Assembly: GCF_019059575.1 (NCBI RefSeq)
Contig: NW_024881712.1
Span: forward strand, 310,001-374,000
Source: Amphibalanus amphitrite
Taxonomy: Eukaryota; Arthropoda; Thecostraca; Balanomorpha; Balanidae
Length of the DNA stretch: 64,000 nucleotides
Direction of reading: 5' to 3'
Shown piece by piece: positions 31,599-43,428 of this stretch. Below the pieces are notes generated by a model. That model was not told the origin of the DNA. It saw only the letters and a program-made list of their open reading frames with translations, and made no database searches. Within the stretch, counting starts at the first letter, position 1, and each line of letters opens with the position of its first letter. Made by a program: the position numbers and the translations under genes.

Positions 31599-32550
31599 AC
31601 CGCGCCTGACGGGGAGGAGGGCTATTTAGAGCCCCTCCTCCTCCCTACACACTATACACAAACATATAAACACTAAAACGTGTGTGCAAATTTTATATAA
31701 AAATGTGTGGAGATCTGATGATTGTTCGGAATGATGAGCTCGAGTGAAGCGTGAATTGTCGGCACCAATCACCCCGTCAAAGAGCAAGAAAGTAGCTGCT
31801 AAAGAGTTAAATGAGGTCATATCACATGGGCATGAATACACTTACTAGCGACTGTTCGAATTATTCAAATGTAATGCTTAAGTCTCGCTCAGCTTCCAAA
31901 TTCTGCAGAACAGAAAAGACTCGGTTGATTATTGTTGCGAGATACACAGATGCGTTTTGAAATAAGAAAAAATGGAACGCTTCACACTATATATTATCAA
32001 ATATCAGCCACGCAAGTCAGCATGAATGATCAAAGAATGATATTACCTGGCGAACTGAGGGCAAACAATTGCATAATTTTAAGCCAGCTGATAATGATTT
32101 TCTTCGCGGTGAAAGGTAATCCGCCTATGTGATTCCGTCATACCGCCGCTCGTCAGGTCCGCATGAACAGGGCCAGGTCATTCGTTCGCGCGCCACCAGC
32201 GCGAGCGGACGGCGAATGCCGAGCGCATCAGTTTACACAACTTTGCACATGTTGAGGCGGAACAAGCAAATCCGCTGCCACAGACGAGGCATCTTTGTCA
32301 CCACGCACCTTCATGAATGTAGACAATTAACATGAGTGTATGCCTAAACCTTGAACATGAATCGCGAGCCGCAGTCAACGGCGGCAGAGCGCATATTCTG
32401 GGCGGGCACGCACACGCGGCGGCTGCCGACTGTGCGCGCGCGTGGGGCGGTGGCACCAGTGGACGGGCGTCTAGCGTGCGCGTGGCGGCATTGGCGCCGG
32501 TAGACGGCCGTCTTGGCGCGCGCGCGGCGGCGGCGGCGGCTGTCTTGGCA
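31599..32550. other. No gene seen; AT-rich then GC-rich
   Basis: About 31600-32130 is AT-rich without recognisable structure. 32140-32550 is GC-rich with GCGCGCG and GGCGGC runs that keep several frames open. I see no domain or RNA gene. Confidence 0.5.
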
Positions 32551-32559
32551 CGCACTCGT

Positions 32560-33020
32560 CAGCCAGCTGGACGGAGTCAGAGCAGCCAGATTCCCAACCA
32601 GAACTGACGGTCTTCCGACGCAGCGTCTTCAGTACGGCCAGAGACAGACTCGTTGTCCAGCGCCTCAGTCTCCTCCGTCTGGCATCACACAGGGGTGGGG
32701 CTGGGTTAATACAGGCTGACACGGGGAGTAGTTAGGTTTAATACCGATCTGGCAAGAGAGAGGGTAATGGGTCAAACACTGAGCTGACACAGGAGGAACG
32801 GCTGGGTCGAACACCGAGCTGACAAGGGGTGGGGGCTGGGTCAAATACCGATCTGACACGGGGAGGGGTCTGGGTAAGACATCAGGCTGACACAGAAGAG
32901 AGGTTAGATCGAACACCGAGCTGGTAAGTGGGAGTAGTTAGGTCTAATACCGACCTGACACGATGGAGGGGGCCGGGTCAAACACCGAACAAACACGGGA
33001 AGAGGGCTGGGCGAACACCG
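32560..33020. repeat. Dispersed repeat copy 1, with a 40-bp-type minisatellite tail
   Basis: The block from about 32560 (CAGCTGGACGGAGTCAGAGCAGCC) through TGGCATCACACAGGGGTGG and AATACAGGCTGACACGGGGAG is found again at about 34238-34545. The tail repeats units of about 35-45 bp with GGGTCAAACACCGAGCTGACACGGGG from about 32700 to 33015. Confidence 0.8.
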
Positions 33021-33410
33021 AGCTTTCAACGCATAGGCGGTTACTCGACAGGCCGAAAAGGGAATGTCAGAGAGTAAGTCACCACAGGAGCTAATGCAAA
33101 AGGTAGCTGATATTAGGAAAGATAATTACTGACAGCACGGACACGGAAAAAGGCCAAGCTAGTAGTACGAGACACTATAAAGTATCACAAATTACCAAGA
33201 ACACGTCGTTGGCGGTTCATGGTACGGCACATAATTGCCGCACAACTGCTATGCGAGGCTCGGGAGACCAATTCCCCGCTGACCCTGCAGATGCACTATC
33301 AGCCAAGCCAGTTCAACAGCCATATCAGAGCGACCATGACGTACATAGCTTCCATCGGTACCCCCCCCCCCCCCCCCACCTAGTACCCACCTGTTCAGTA
33401 TAATCAGCTG
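33021..33410. other. No gene seen; poly-C run
   Basis: A run of 17 C lies at about 33361-33377. The rest has no recognisable feature. Confidence 0.5.
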
Positions 33411-33419
33411 AGATGTAGA

Positions 33420-33735
33420 TCAGCGGCCGCCCTGCCCGCAGGTGCGCATCTCTGGGGCCGCGGCCGCCGTCAGCTGTTGTGGTGTCCCCAAAGCTGCCGC
33501 CGTAGCCAAAACAAGGCTCTTGTGGGCCTCGTAGCCGGCGACCAAGATCGCCACCATGTCGTTGCGTTCGACATCGTGGGCCGCGCCGACGATGTTTCCC
33601 CGCGCACGGAGCCGGAGGCCGTAAAAGCACGGACACTCCAGCAACACGTGCGCCTAATTGTCTGCTGCTTCGCCGCAGACCAGGCAGCGGCCTGTTGGAC
33701 ATTCGGTGTCACTGCTGACTGCACTGGGCGCACTC
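33420..33735 (-). pseudogene. C-terminal fragment of a non-LTR retrotransposon protein (zinc-knuckle region)
   Basis: On the minus strand CPTGRCLVCGEAADN, a stop (TAG), then AHVLLECPCFYGLRLRAR can be read continuously. The spacing C-x2-C...H-x4-C is the C-terminal zinc motif seen in R1/I/LOA-type non-LTR retrotransposon proteins, and it is similar to the fragments at 36943-37413 and 37400-38046. The stop and lack of other domains mark it as dead. Confidence 0.7.
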
Positions 33736-33829
33736 GGACGTTGGCCTTCTTTCAATCCGGTGGAGATGCTGCCCCGATCATCCCCAGTGGCCCGACCAGC
33801 GCTGACAAGTGTAACAGCCTTCTCCCTGG

Positions 33830-34030
33830 TAGCAGCTCGGACCGGGGCGGGGGCGCCGTGAGCTCCGCGCGCACTGGAGCAGAAGCGGCCCGCCGGGACC
33901 CATATGTCCCAGTCGTCTCCATCTGGTAGCGGCTTGGACCGGGGCGGGGGTGCGGTGAGCTCCGCGCGCGCACTGGAGCAGAAGCGGCCCGCCGGAACCC
34001 GTATAACCCAGTCGTCTCCATCTGGTAAGC
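33830..34030. repeat. Two-copy tandem repeat, unit about 115 bp
   Basis: The phrase GACCGGGGCGGGGG, then GTGAGCTCCGCGCGC.CACTGGAGCAGAAGCGGCCCGCCGG and CCCAGTCGTCTCCATCTGGTA, occurs at about 33839 and about 33932. The GC-rich sequence keeps overlapping frames open on both strands. Confidence 0.75.
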
Positions 34031-34229
34031 GGAGCAGGGAGCCACCGCCGCCAAACCATCCTCCACCGGCCCGTCCGAACAGATCCAGACGGCCTCATCC
34101 GGCAGCTCCCGGATGCATTCCTCCGCGCAGCACGGCCACTACAGATGCTGCGAGGCTGGCCCGCGGGCCGACTGCCGTCTGGACGCCCGCGCGCAACGGC
34201 GGCGCCAGCGAGCGCAACGGCGGCACTCG

Positions 34230-34550
34230 CCCGTCGGCCAGCTGGACGGAGTCAGAGCAGCCAGATTCACCAACCGGAACTGACGGTCTTCCGAGGCAGC
34301 GTCTTCAGCACGGCAAGAGACAGGCTCGTCCAGCGCCTCACTCTCCTCCGTCTGGCATCACACAGGGGTGGAGCTGGGTTAATACAGGCTGACACGGGGA
34401 GTAGTTAGGTTTAATACCGATCTGACAAGAGACAGGGTACTGGGTCAAACACTGAGCTGACACAGGAGGAACGGCTGGGTCGAACACTGAGCTGACAAGG
34501 GGTGGGGGCTGGGTCAAATACCGACCTGACACGGGGATTGGACTGGGTCA
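34230..34550. repeat. Dispersed repeat copy 2 (matches 32560-32880)
   Basis: Same order of phrases as copy 1, with small indels (for example, seven bases fewer near 34335). The copies are direct and about 1.67 kb apart. They may be parts of one family of 5' leader or promoter-like repeats of an unknown transposon. Confidence 0.8.
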
Positions 34551-36060
34551 AATTTTAGACGTTTCTGTCACTGGCGGTGGACCTGCGCGTCGCCCTCCCC
34601 GTCGGCGCCCACCTTCGGGACCACGGCCGTAGCCAGCTCGGCCAGCTCCAGGTCACCCTTGACATTCTATAGCTTAATCTGAACACCAGAACACACAGGT
34701 CAGGTCAATTATCAGTATTTTGAGCAAATCAATAACATTTTACCAGTTTCCCACGCATTTACTTTGATGCACCATAAGAAGCGGCGGTTGCTGTGCACTA
34801 ACGTTTTCCCTGTAACTACCCCCCCCCCCCCCACACACACAGGCCTGTACCTTCCTGCCGTCCTCTCTTCAGTTCTTGTGTGCGGGTTCCCTCGTCCGTA
34901 GCAAGCCCCCCCCCCCCCAGACCCGACACACCTGTATCCGATGGGCGTCCGAGCGCGAGACTGTTGGTGGTGGCGACAGCGTCGCCTGTATGAGCGCGCG
35001 CGAAGTTTTTCTCTGGAATCCCTTGTGCACTGAAGGTTCATTTTTCTGGAGGTCGCATCCTGCAACGAGGAAAAAAATGTTAAAGAATAGCAAAACCCCA
35101 AGGGATGATGTACTTACCTATATGGCGGGCATCACCATACAGTTATGAAAATGCCATCAACATTTAACTGTCAAAAATGGAAATATGGCTTATGTGGCCT
35201 GCATCACTATGTTGTCATGAAAATGCCATCAAAATTCAAACATGACCATTGACCTTGTCCTTGAGTCTGAGTAGGTATCTTTGTACCGGGCATGAGCTGA
35301 GTTTTTGCTTAGCCTGAATACTCTGAAACTGGGCTTCAGCCTCTTGGGCTCGGCTGGGCTCTTTGACAAAAGCTTATCACATGAGCAAGTCTCTGACTGA
35401 ACCGGTCAGCGGTCTCTTCAACTCAATGTGCTATAAATTGAAAATTTTGATGGAAAACAACATGCAGTTCCATTGATATTTCACTTTTTTGGATCATTTA
35501 CATTTCTGTTCTCACAAACCGGAGCTGAGTTTTACATAGGCGTGGGGACAGGGGGAAAGGGGGCGACCGGAGGGCCATGCCCCCCCCCCACTTTCGGAGG
35601 TGGGGGGGGGGGGCAGCAATGTTAACTCCCCCCATTTTTTGATGAACTTTTGCGCCTGTATATACCACTCGGCACCCTGAACAGTGAACACCAAAACTTG
35701 ACGATTCTTCAGGTTCGGCTTCCCTTCGAAATTCGATGAAGATTTCCGTTTTGTATCTACAGCGTTAAAGTTAATGAGCGCAAATTTCCTTCACTCAATG
35801 TAGGAAACCATATCAGAAGCAACAAAAGAGAGGTCTGTTGGCAGTATTACGTTGAATACGAGGCGAGGCGTATGATAGCAGTGAAAGAAAAGATTAGACA
35901 ACAGTGGCCAGAGGACCGAAAAACCCATGCTTTGCTGCAAATAAACTAAAAATAAATCTGCTTTGCTGAGCCGAACGCATTGAAAATTGCAGATGCTTTC
36001 ATCACACTGTCATCATCATGTCTCCATCAAAAGTTACTGTCAAAAACTTATGGTGAGCAT
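34551..36060. other. No gene seen; poly-C/poly-G runs and a short duplicated phrase
   Basis: C runs lie near 34818 and 34905, and C and G runs near 35580-35615 (with CATAGGCGTGGGGACAGG at 35536, which looks like a hAT-type left end without a partner). The phrase GGC.TGCATCAC.AT...GTTATGAAAATGCCATCAA is repeated at about 35125 and 35195. No coding frame is convincing. Confidence 0.5.
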
Positions 36061-36860
36061 TGGTGAGATTTCTGGTGACCCCTAGGCTCTACAGTCTACA
36101 GGCTTCTGCACACACTGCTAGGGGCCATGCTGGTCACTGAGGAGCCACGCTTGTCAGTGCCCTTACGCCGGTCTCTAAGAGCTCCAAGTGGTCGATCTCT
36201 GAGGATCCCACGCAGTCTTTGGAGGCTTCACGTCGGCCCCCTGGTTCTTAGGTCATTAAGGACTAAGCTGGTCCATTTTAAGCCTCAGCAGTCAGTATAG
36301 GTCTAAGAGCCTCAGGTCGCCCTAACGGAGCCAATATCGATCTCTTAGGGGCCCTTTGCTGGTTGAGAGCTGATGCCCTAAGCTTTAAGAGGTCCCAACT
36401 CGAGTTATGACACCTGCTCTGGCCCCTGATGGCTCCATGTCGTCCTCAGAGGCCTCACTCCGACCTCTGAGGTCTCATGCTGGCCTTTGTATGTATGTAT
36501 GTATGTATGTATGTATTGACAATCAAGAGCAATCCACAATCGGCGTGGCGATTACACTCCGAGTCCGAGAAGTGTAAGTTCGTATGGGGCCTTTGAAGGC
36601 CCCATACGAACAGATGAACCCACACTGGCCTCAGGGCCCTACGAACGATGGCCTTAAGAGGCCCCTGCTGACCTCATGGAACCCAGGGAACATCTAGAAG
36701 CCTATACCGGCCTTTGAAGGCCTCGTGCCGGCCTCTAAGGGTCTTCTCCGAGGGCCCAGTTCTGCATAAGGGCTTAAAACGGCTGGCGAGGTCCTCGAGA
36801 TGGCCTCTGATGGTTTCTGAGGGCTTAGCCGTCGGAGGACCGAGGAGAGCAATAAGATGC
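36061..36860. repeat. Degenerate minisatellite of GGCCTC/GAGGCC phrases
   Basis: Units of roughly 20-40 bp with CCTCTGAGG, CTCATGCTGGCC and GGCCTTTGAAGGCC recur across the interval, interrupted by a short retrotransposon insertion at 36490-36587. It resembles the internal minisatellites of the hAT-type elements here, but no terminal repeats were found. Confidence 0.65.
36482..36595 (-). mobile_element. Very short non-LTR retrotransposon insertion (body 36490-36587)
   Basis: The insertion is 98 bp, bounded by the 8-bp duplication GGCCTTTG (36482-36489 and 36588-36595). Read on the minus strand it ends with about seven CATA units, and the bases before the tail (ATTGTCAATACATAC) resemble the 3' end of the element at 4806-6196 (AAGATAAGCAATACATAC). 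It is an extreme 5' truncation. Confidence 0.75.
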
Positions 36861-36942
36861 ATCGAGATTATTCCGATAGGGTTTTGGTAGAAGGGATGCA
36901 ACTACCCGGCATAATGACATAAATGACCGTGAATTGATCGAC

Positions 36943-37413
36943 CTAGCGGCTGCGGAGATCTCTAAAAATAAGCCTCCAGGCTCTAAACAAGCCTAAAAAT
37001 ACATCACTTGAGCCGATCAACATTGACACCCATGACTTTCCACGTGGCACGGCAAGGGCCGGGCCGGAAGTTGCGGGGTCACAAAAATAGGTGGAGCGGT
37101 GTGTTCGAGACTGGCGGGTGCCAGCGAGGGCCGGGCAGCGGAGCAACACGTGCTCCAGGACATAAAACTCTTCTCGGCACACGGCGCAGAGCGCCGCGGG
37201 GCACCGCTTGTCCAGGCACTGTTGGCCTGCCGCGGAGGGGAGACGGCCGATTTGGTGTACGTACTGGAGCGAGCGGCCCCAGTGGCCTGCCCTCATGTGG
37301 TGCACCGAAACGGCGTCCCCCCGGTCCTCTCAGAGGATGGGGACTGCTGCGTGCTCCCGAAGAGTGGCTTGAATAGTGACTCGGACCAGTTGCTGCACCA
37401 TTGACGCGAGGCC
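36943..37413 (-). pseudogene. C-terminal fragment of an R1/I/LOA-like non-LTR retrotransposon, minus strand
   Basis: The minus-strand frame reads VHHMRAGHWGRSLQYVHQIGR, then CPAALCAVC, EHVLLRCPAL and a tail rich in R and W. The AGHW...YLHRIGR phrase followed by a C-C...H...C knuckle is the part after the RNase H domain in such elements. An in-frame stop near 37328 separates it from further upstream similarity. It lies head to head with the fragment at 37400-38046. Confidence 0.75.
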
Positions 37414-38082
37414 TCCCGGCGTCCCAGAAGACCCTGCTAGGAGCCGCCATCTGGACCGAACTAGCGGCCCTGGCCGGTCCGCCCCGCCGGATACACCTGC
37501 AGTGGGTGCCGTTCCATTGCGGCGTCGACGGTAACGAGCGCTCGCCAAGGAGGCGGCCGCGCTCCCCCAGGCGGCGGTCCCGGTGGACGTCGCTACCGCC
37601 CACCGTGCGGCCGTCAGAATGGCCCGCGACCGCACCACCGCCGTCTGGCCGGAGGGCTGGTACCGGACCCTGATGGGGAACCGGCTGCCGCTACCGGTCG
37701 CGACGGGGGACAGATCGTCGGCCGTCGACGTCCATCAACTTCGCGCGGGCCACTGGTCGGGCTCCCGCCAATACCTCCACCGGATTGGACGGAACTCTTC
37801 CGAAGATTGCCGCCAGTGCCCTGACTGTGCCCTGACTGTGAGGCGGGCCGGTGCACCGTGTGCCGGGAGGAGGCCGACACGCCCCGGCACCTCTTCTTCC
37901 GGTGCCCGGCCCTCATGGGCTGGCGTCTCCGGAGGTACGGGACGATTTTCCCGAGCCCGGAAGACGTCCGCGACGACGGAGAGGTGGCGGCCCTGGCGGC
38001 CGCCGTGAGGGACCTCCAGAGCCGCACGGCTACACCGCGGTAACGCGGCTGGAGGGAACAACAACAACAACAACAACAACAA
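37400..38082 (+). pseudogene. RNase H and C-terminal zinc-knuckle fragment of a non-LTR retrotransposon with AAC tail
   Basis: Frame pieces on the plus strand give IHLQWVPFHCGVDGNE (end of an RNase H domain, near 37490-37540), VDVHQLRAGHWSGSRQYLHRIGR (37720-37790), then a CTVCREEADTPRHLFFRCPAL knuckle (37855-37915) and a stop at 38041-38043. At least two frameshifts join these pieces. The (AAC)n tail at 38057-38082 marks the 3' end. RNase H degrades the RNA strand of the cDNA hybrid in elements that carry it. The protein differs from that at 36943-37413, so the two are separate copies rather than one inverted one. Confidence 0.78.
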
Positions 38083-40436
38083 GGCCGCACAATGAACCGC
38101 CCGGGTAGCGAGCGGGCGTCCGAGGGCGGGGCGACCGCTTGTTTCGCCACGTCGTTCGTGCTCTCATTCCCCTCGATCCTGCAGTGGGGAGGAGCCTGGA
38201 ACCCACCGCAGGATTACTTCACGACGCTCGGCCATGTTTAACAAGGTCTTCCATGCCTATCTCCGTGCCGAGGGTAGAGGCCTCACCTGGGCGGAAGCTC
38301 CTCCCCTGAATAGACTCAGGGCGGCTCGCAAGTCGAAGCACACGACGACCGAGGCGGGGGACGTCCCATCCCAAACCCTTCCAGAGCCGCCCGCAGGTGA
38401 ATCTGCTGCTAGACTGACAAGCGTGGCGAAAAATTCGGTGACCGCCATTCGCCGAAAAAATTCTGCGGCCGCCCTGCTCCGAAAACTTAGCGGCCGCCAT
38501 GCGCTGAATTCGACGCATGCGAAGTTACGCCAGAGCTGAAATTTTCGGCGCAATCCCCGCCACGACGCCGGACATATTCGGCATCACGTGTATTTTTTTC
38601 CAGTCTGGCAACAGGAACGGAAAAATTATAGTCATTTGATGTTTTAACTGGATGAATTGCTTTGAAATGTCCAAGGAAGTGGCCCTTGAAAGCCGCTCTT
38701 CTGTAAAACTAACTGGCGCAGTTTAGAAGCTACTTGACAGTTGCCACAGCCAAGTTGATTTCAATTTTCAAACTCAAGGAAGACGTTAAAAATCCCAAAT
38801 TTCATTCCAATCCACAGGTTCCACTTCATTTTAATTTTCAAATTTGCGGAATTTTAGCTCAAAATTAGGTAGGTAGATGTGGTAGGTATAGATTAATATT
38901 TGTGGTTCTCATTGCAATGTCAACCTGCAGATTTTACAGCATTAAGTGTTTCTGCTTTTTATGACACAGATGCTGGGTGAAGATGAGTAAATTCACAAAA
39001 GAGAGGAAACACTTTGACCAGAGCATGGCCATGGACATTCACCTATGTTACAAGCTTGCATTTCATACAAGGCTATTGTGCCTTTTCAGCAACAGCAGCA
39101 GGTCAGCAAACTCATCCACCAACTGTGCCCCTGCAACTGGGGGAAGCAGGGAAATGAAGTGTGACTAATGGTTGGTGACAAAGCCTATCTATTCATCTGA
39201 GTCTGTCTCAGCAGAGTCTTCATGGGTGGAAGCACTAATAGTTATGCAATGTCTGTAATTGTTATGAGGTAAAACAGTAGCTGCAATGTTGGATTATATA
39301 CATAATACATACCTATGAGGCAGAATAAAAGAAATCTGCCAAGTTAAATGCAAATAATTTTATAAAAAGGTAAATATCATCAACCATGGTGATCAACCAT
39401 GTCTTTGAATATAGAAAATTGACAGAAGTCAAAGCAAGGTTGTCAAACAGCACAGCTGCCACATACCAAAAATACTCTATTAATTCAGATTTAAAAATGG
39501 ATACACCCATAAATGATCACATTGATGCATGCTTATGCAATCTCCAAATTAACATTTCCATACAATGTCCAGCAAAAATCCGCAGCATAGGTACCTATCA
39601 AAATTAGGTGCCGGGGACCCCAAAAGCCTTAAAACTATCAATTGACACCTCAGGCAGAATTTGAGGATTTTATAATTTATAAAACAATGTATGATTTTTC
39701 CCCTTTATCATAAAGACCACAGGCCAGCCAATGACCATGCGCAACAACACAATTGGACAGTGATGAAATTTAACTATATATGCCTCTGGGGAAAAAATCA
39801 CATTTTCATTGCTCTAATCTACTCTGGATATTACCTTTAAAAAAATTGAGCCAAGATGGTCTAGAACCCTACCAACCAGGACTTCGGAAATGGCATTCGG
39901 AATTATGTCTAGTGTAGGTACTACACATGGCTACAGTTTATTATTTCTTGACAATAAAATGGCTAATAACATTTTCTTTTGTAATCAGATAGATCAGCAC
40001 CACTGATAGGCAATATAACATCTATATATAAAAGTAAAGGAACACTCAGTAGCTAGCAACGCTGCAGACCTGTGCCGTCTGCAGTGTTTAATTTTGTGAC
40101 TCTGCGTAAGAGGTTGGTATATTGATTGATTTTCCCCAAATATTCCAAACTGACTTTGGAGCATAAGCAAGATAATGCTGTTCTTGCAACAAAACTAGAT
40201 TTTAAGGATTCATAACTGTGACTGTGACTGTCTTGAGCAGGCTCAGTTCAACAGCCCCTATTATAGAACAGCATGTCAATATATTGACAGTGGTAGTCTA
40301 TTTATTATTAGGAAAAGGTCATCTCATTCAAGCACAGGAAAATCAAGCTTGACAAACATGGCATGCCTAAATCTAATGCTGTGGCCATGCTCTTGGGCTT
40401 AGAAAAGTGGGGCAACAATACAAAATACAAAAATAC
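38083..40436. other. No gene seen; GC-rich to 38560, then AT-rich
   Basis: 38083-38560 contains overlapping GC-rich frames on both strands without a recognised domain. 38560-40436 is AT-rich, free of the AGGTCA-rich repeats and homopolymer runs seen elsewhere, and has only short frames. It is the longest stretch with no recognisable transposon and could be the oldest sequence in the interior of element 2. Confidence 0.5.
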
Positions 40437-42478
40437 ATAGTAGTCAAGGGCTCCGCCACGGACTTTTGGTTGGGGGGGACGGTCCATGCTCTTCGCCCAT
40501 CGCCCTAGTGTCTCCTCTAAACCTAGGGTACCCCCAAATCCAGTTTTCTCATCGAATTTAGGCCACTTGTTTTTCGTCATAGCCCTGATACGATGATTTT
40601 TTAACTAAAAAAATAAAAAAAATAGATAAATGGTAGGCCACCTGACCCATGCAATATTACCCATTATTAGATTGTATGTACCTTCATCATATTGACACAC
40701 CAGACAGAAAAAAAAAACTTGAAAAACTAACTTCAATTTTTTATGGTATCTGGCTCATAGTTTTGCTCTGAATCTGAATCCATTTTTAGCATTTGGCGAA
40801 GGTCGGGTCAGGTTAGGTGAGATCTACAAGTGCGTGTCCAGCCGGCTAGCCAAAGTAGGTACTGTCAACCACCACAGACAGCTTCGTAACATGTTGCATT
40901 GGTACCAAAACTACTTCTCAATGTTGCTTAAATGGATGCTTAATTCGACATCATCTCCAAAAAGTTTCCTAGTAACATGCCTAACTCGAAAAAGTGAACC
41001 AAATTCATCTAACGGTAAAGACCTTGACCTGATACTCACGTGACCTTGACACCTACCATAATGCATGTGTCTACCGTCATTCATCACATCTTGGCTCGGT
41101 TTTATGACATACTCGTAACAAGTCTGGAAACGTATAGATAATATGCGCTAACATACACTGAATCGGTGTTTCGGCCTGACATGGTCTGGAGAAATAGGCC
41201 TCAGGCCCAAAAGTCATGGCCCATGGGGGTTAGGATCATGAAATTTTCAGAGGTGCAAAATTCCCGGGAAATAATAATAATTTCATCACGATAAACCACT
41301 TTTTACGCGAGTTACTTGCAAAAAACTGAGGGATGGGTCGATCCGAGTTCCGACCCACCATAAGAACGAGGGTTAACCTCTCAATCACTTGATGAACAAA
41401 CAGCTTCTCTCATCCTACAGTTCTGCGATATTCTTAGTTGACCGATGGAAGTTCCCTCTGAAAGAACGAACGCGTTTACCCGAAAGAATAATCTCCGTAT
41501 TGAGCGTTTGACCCTCGCCCGGCGAGAGCGGGGTTGATGCAACCCTTTTTGCAAATATCGTAGCCAAATTTGGCATGCCCTTTGGGGCAACCTTTTCGCA
41601 CCTTTCCTGAAAATTTGAAGTCCCAGTCTTTTCAGGTCAGGTCACCAGGTCACAAAAACCGGTACAAGGTCAGGGGAAAATTGGACTAGCTTAGAGGCAA
41701 CTGAATTCCAGAGTTCACTTAAATTGGTAACAAAGTATATCATTCGATGCGCACGGACGTCCTGAGTTCACTGGTGCTTTTGTTTTTGCTCTACTTTGTA
41801 GATAAAAAGTTATAAGCGAAAAAACTTTTGACATGTTTTAGCAAAAAATTTTGCACTCATACCCCAAAGCCCCCCTAAATATTGATTTTGAGTCACCAAA
41901 CTTTCACAGGGGCGAGATCTCCTATGGACCAACCTACCCTGTAAATTTGGCGTTTCTAAGTGCCATAGGAGCCAATCGCGAGGGGGGGTCGTACCAACCT
42001 CGCCGTCCGTGTTATGGAAAAGGCCTTCGCCTGGCGAGGGTTAATTGATTGAGAGATCCTTATCTGATATACCTACTGGAGTACCTACTGGATATACCTA
42101 CTGGATTCAACATCGGAATGGGACGTGTGATTGCGAACATTCGTCAGTAGACTCACGTTGATATACCTAACGCGAAAACGCCTCTCGATATGGTCTACTA
42201 AAAAGAAAACTGAAATCCGTGGCCCCCATAACAGAAAAAGACTTAAATCACAGCGACAATATAGTTGTCGACGACAGGTCAATTCTCATGACGTTTTTTC
42301 TTCCGAGATTCTTTGCACCTATGTTCTGTATTCGGTGTCAGGAACAAGAGTCGATTTATCTACCAGCGGGAGAGCCGATTATTGGGGGGGACAAAAGATA
42401 GTATGTCCCACCCAACATTTTGGTTGGGGGGGACATGTCCCCCCCGTCCCCCCCGGTGGCGGAGCCCTTGATAGTAGT
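40437..42478. mobile_element. hAT-type element 2 (body 40445-42470)
   Basis: The body starts CAAGGGCTCCGCCAC and ends GTGGCGGAGCCCTTG, a perfect 15-bp inverted repeat. The 8-bp duplication ATAGTAGT flanks it (40437-40444 and 42471-42478). Close to each end is TTTTGGTTGGGGGGGAC or its like (40469 and 42419). No transposase frame is present. A TTAA-type element is nested at about 41508-42044. A related, eroded sequence lies near 54480-54900. Confidence 0.9.
41508..42044. mobile_element. TTAA-type non-autonomous element (family D) inside hAT-type element 2
   Basis: The body 41512-42040 starts CCCTCGCC and ends GGCGAGGG. The right flank is TTAA (42041-42044) and the left flank is TTGA (41508-41511), a one-base change. 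The interior has AGGTCA words and GGGTTGATGCAACCC, which is matched near 60465. Just outside, CTCTCAATCA (41376) and TGATTGAGAG (42047) are inverted copies, hinting at a further enclosing element. Confidence 0.72.
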
Positions 42479-42995
42479 ATGCCATACAGCCGAATGCTTA
42501 CCTTTCTATTTCCACCCATCGTTATCCACTCGCCTAGAGCACAATCCAAACGCCAACCAAACGCGACACGACTCTTCCAACACAGAAAAACGCACATGGA
42601 AATTGCCGCCACATTGCCGCGAGAACTTTCTCGGCGCCGCCGATGTTGCTTACCAACGGCTTCAAGCCTTGCAACAGCTGACGATTAGTGAGAACTGACT
42701 TCTTTTCATGGACGACCAATCAGAACCGGTCTTACAAAAATGCCAACCAATCAAAATGTCGCTCTAAAAGGGCGATGCTATCGCCACGTGGTGGTGAAAA
42801 AACACACTAATCTAGGATAGCATTTTACATAGGAGTATTCTCAAGGACGAACGGGCGCGTCCATGCATTTCGGATGATTGGTATATCGCTTCATCGTCCA
42901 TGATAATGCCCGAAACTGCTATTTGGAATTCATGGACAGCGAGACGTCCATGCAATCCCAGCCGTCCACGTTAATACCCTAAAAACCGCAAATTG
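42479..42995. other. No gene seen; cluster of GTCCATG motifs
   Basis: Between two hAT-type elements. GTCCATG or CATGGAC occurs near 42861, 42896, 42931, 42948 and 42995. Open frames over this interval lack recognisable domains. Confidence 0.5.
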
Positions 42996-43428
42996 TCCAT
43001 GGGCAGGCACGTACCCAGGATTTCGCCCAGGAGGGGGCCACCTGCTTTCGAAGGGGCCCCCACAGTGTATAGGGCCCCCCAGGTTCCCCGGGGGCCCCCG
43101 GGAGTCATGAAGAACCTTTCGATGGTGGGGGGGGGGGGGGCATAGTGGGTTCGGTCTCTCCTGCAGACGTAGGTGAAAAAACGCCACGTGTGTGGGAAAG
43201 CGCAATTCAGTTCTTTACAACCTAATGTAGCATTTGGTTGTGATTTCTCGCGTTCAACTTCATCAAAGTCAATTAAAACGGTCTCTGTAACGGTCTAAGC
43301 CTTGAGAAAATGTGGAAAATTGGAAAGTAAAAATATTTTTGCTTGAGGAGTGTGCATGAAACGCACGGCATTTTATAAGCGAGCGCCTCAATTAGGACTG
43401 AGCATCCTCCAATTCCGGATGTGTAGGT

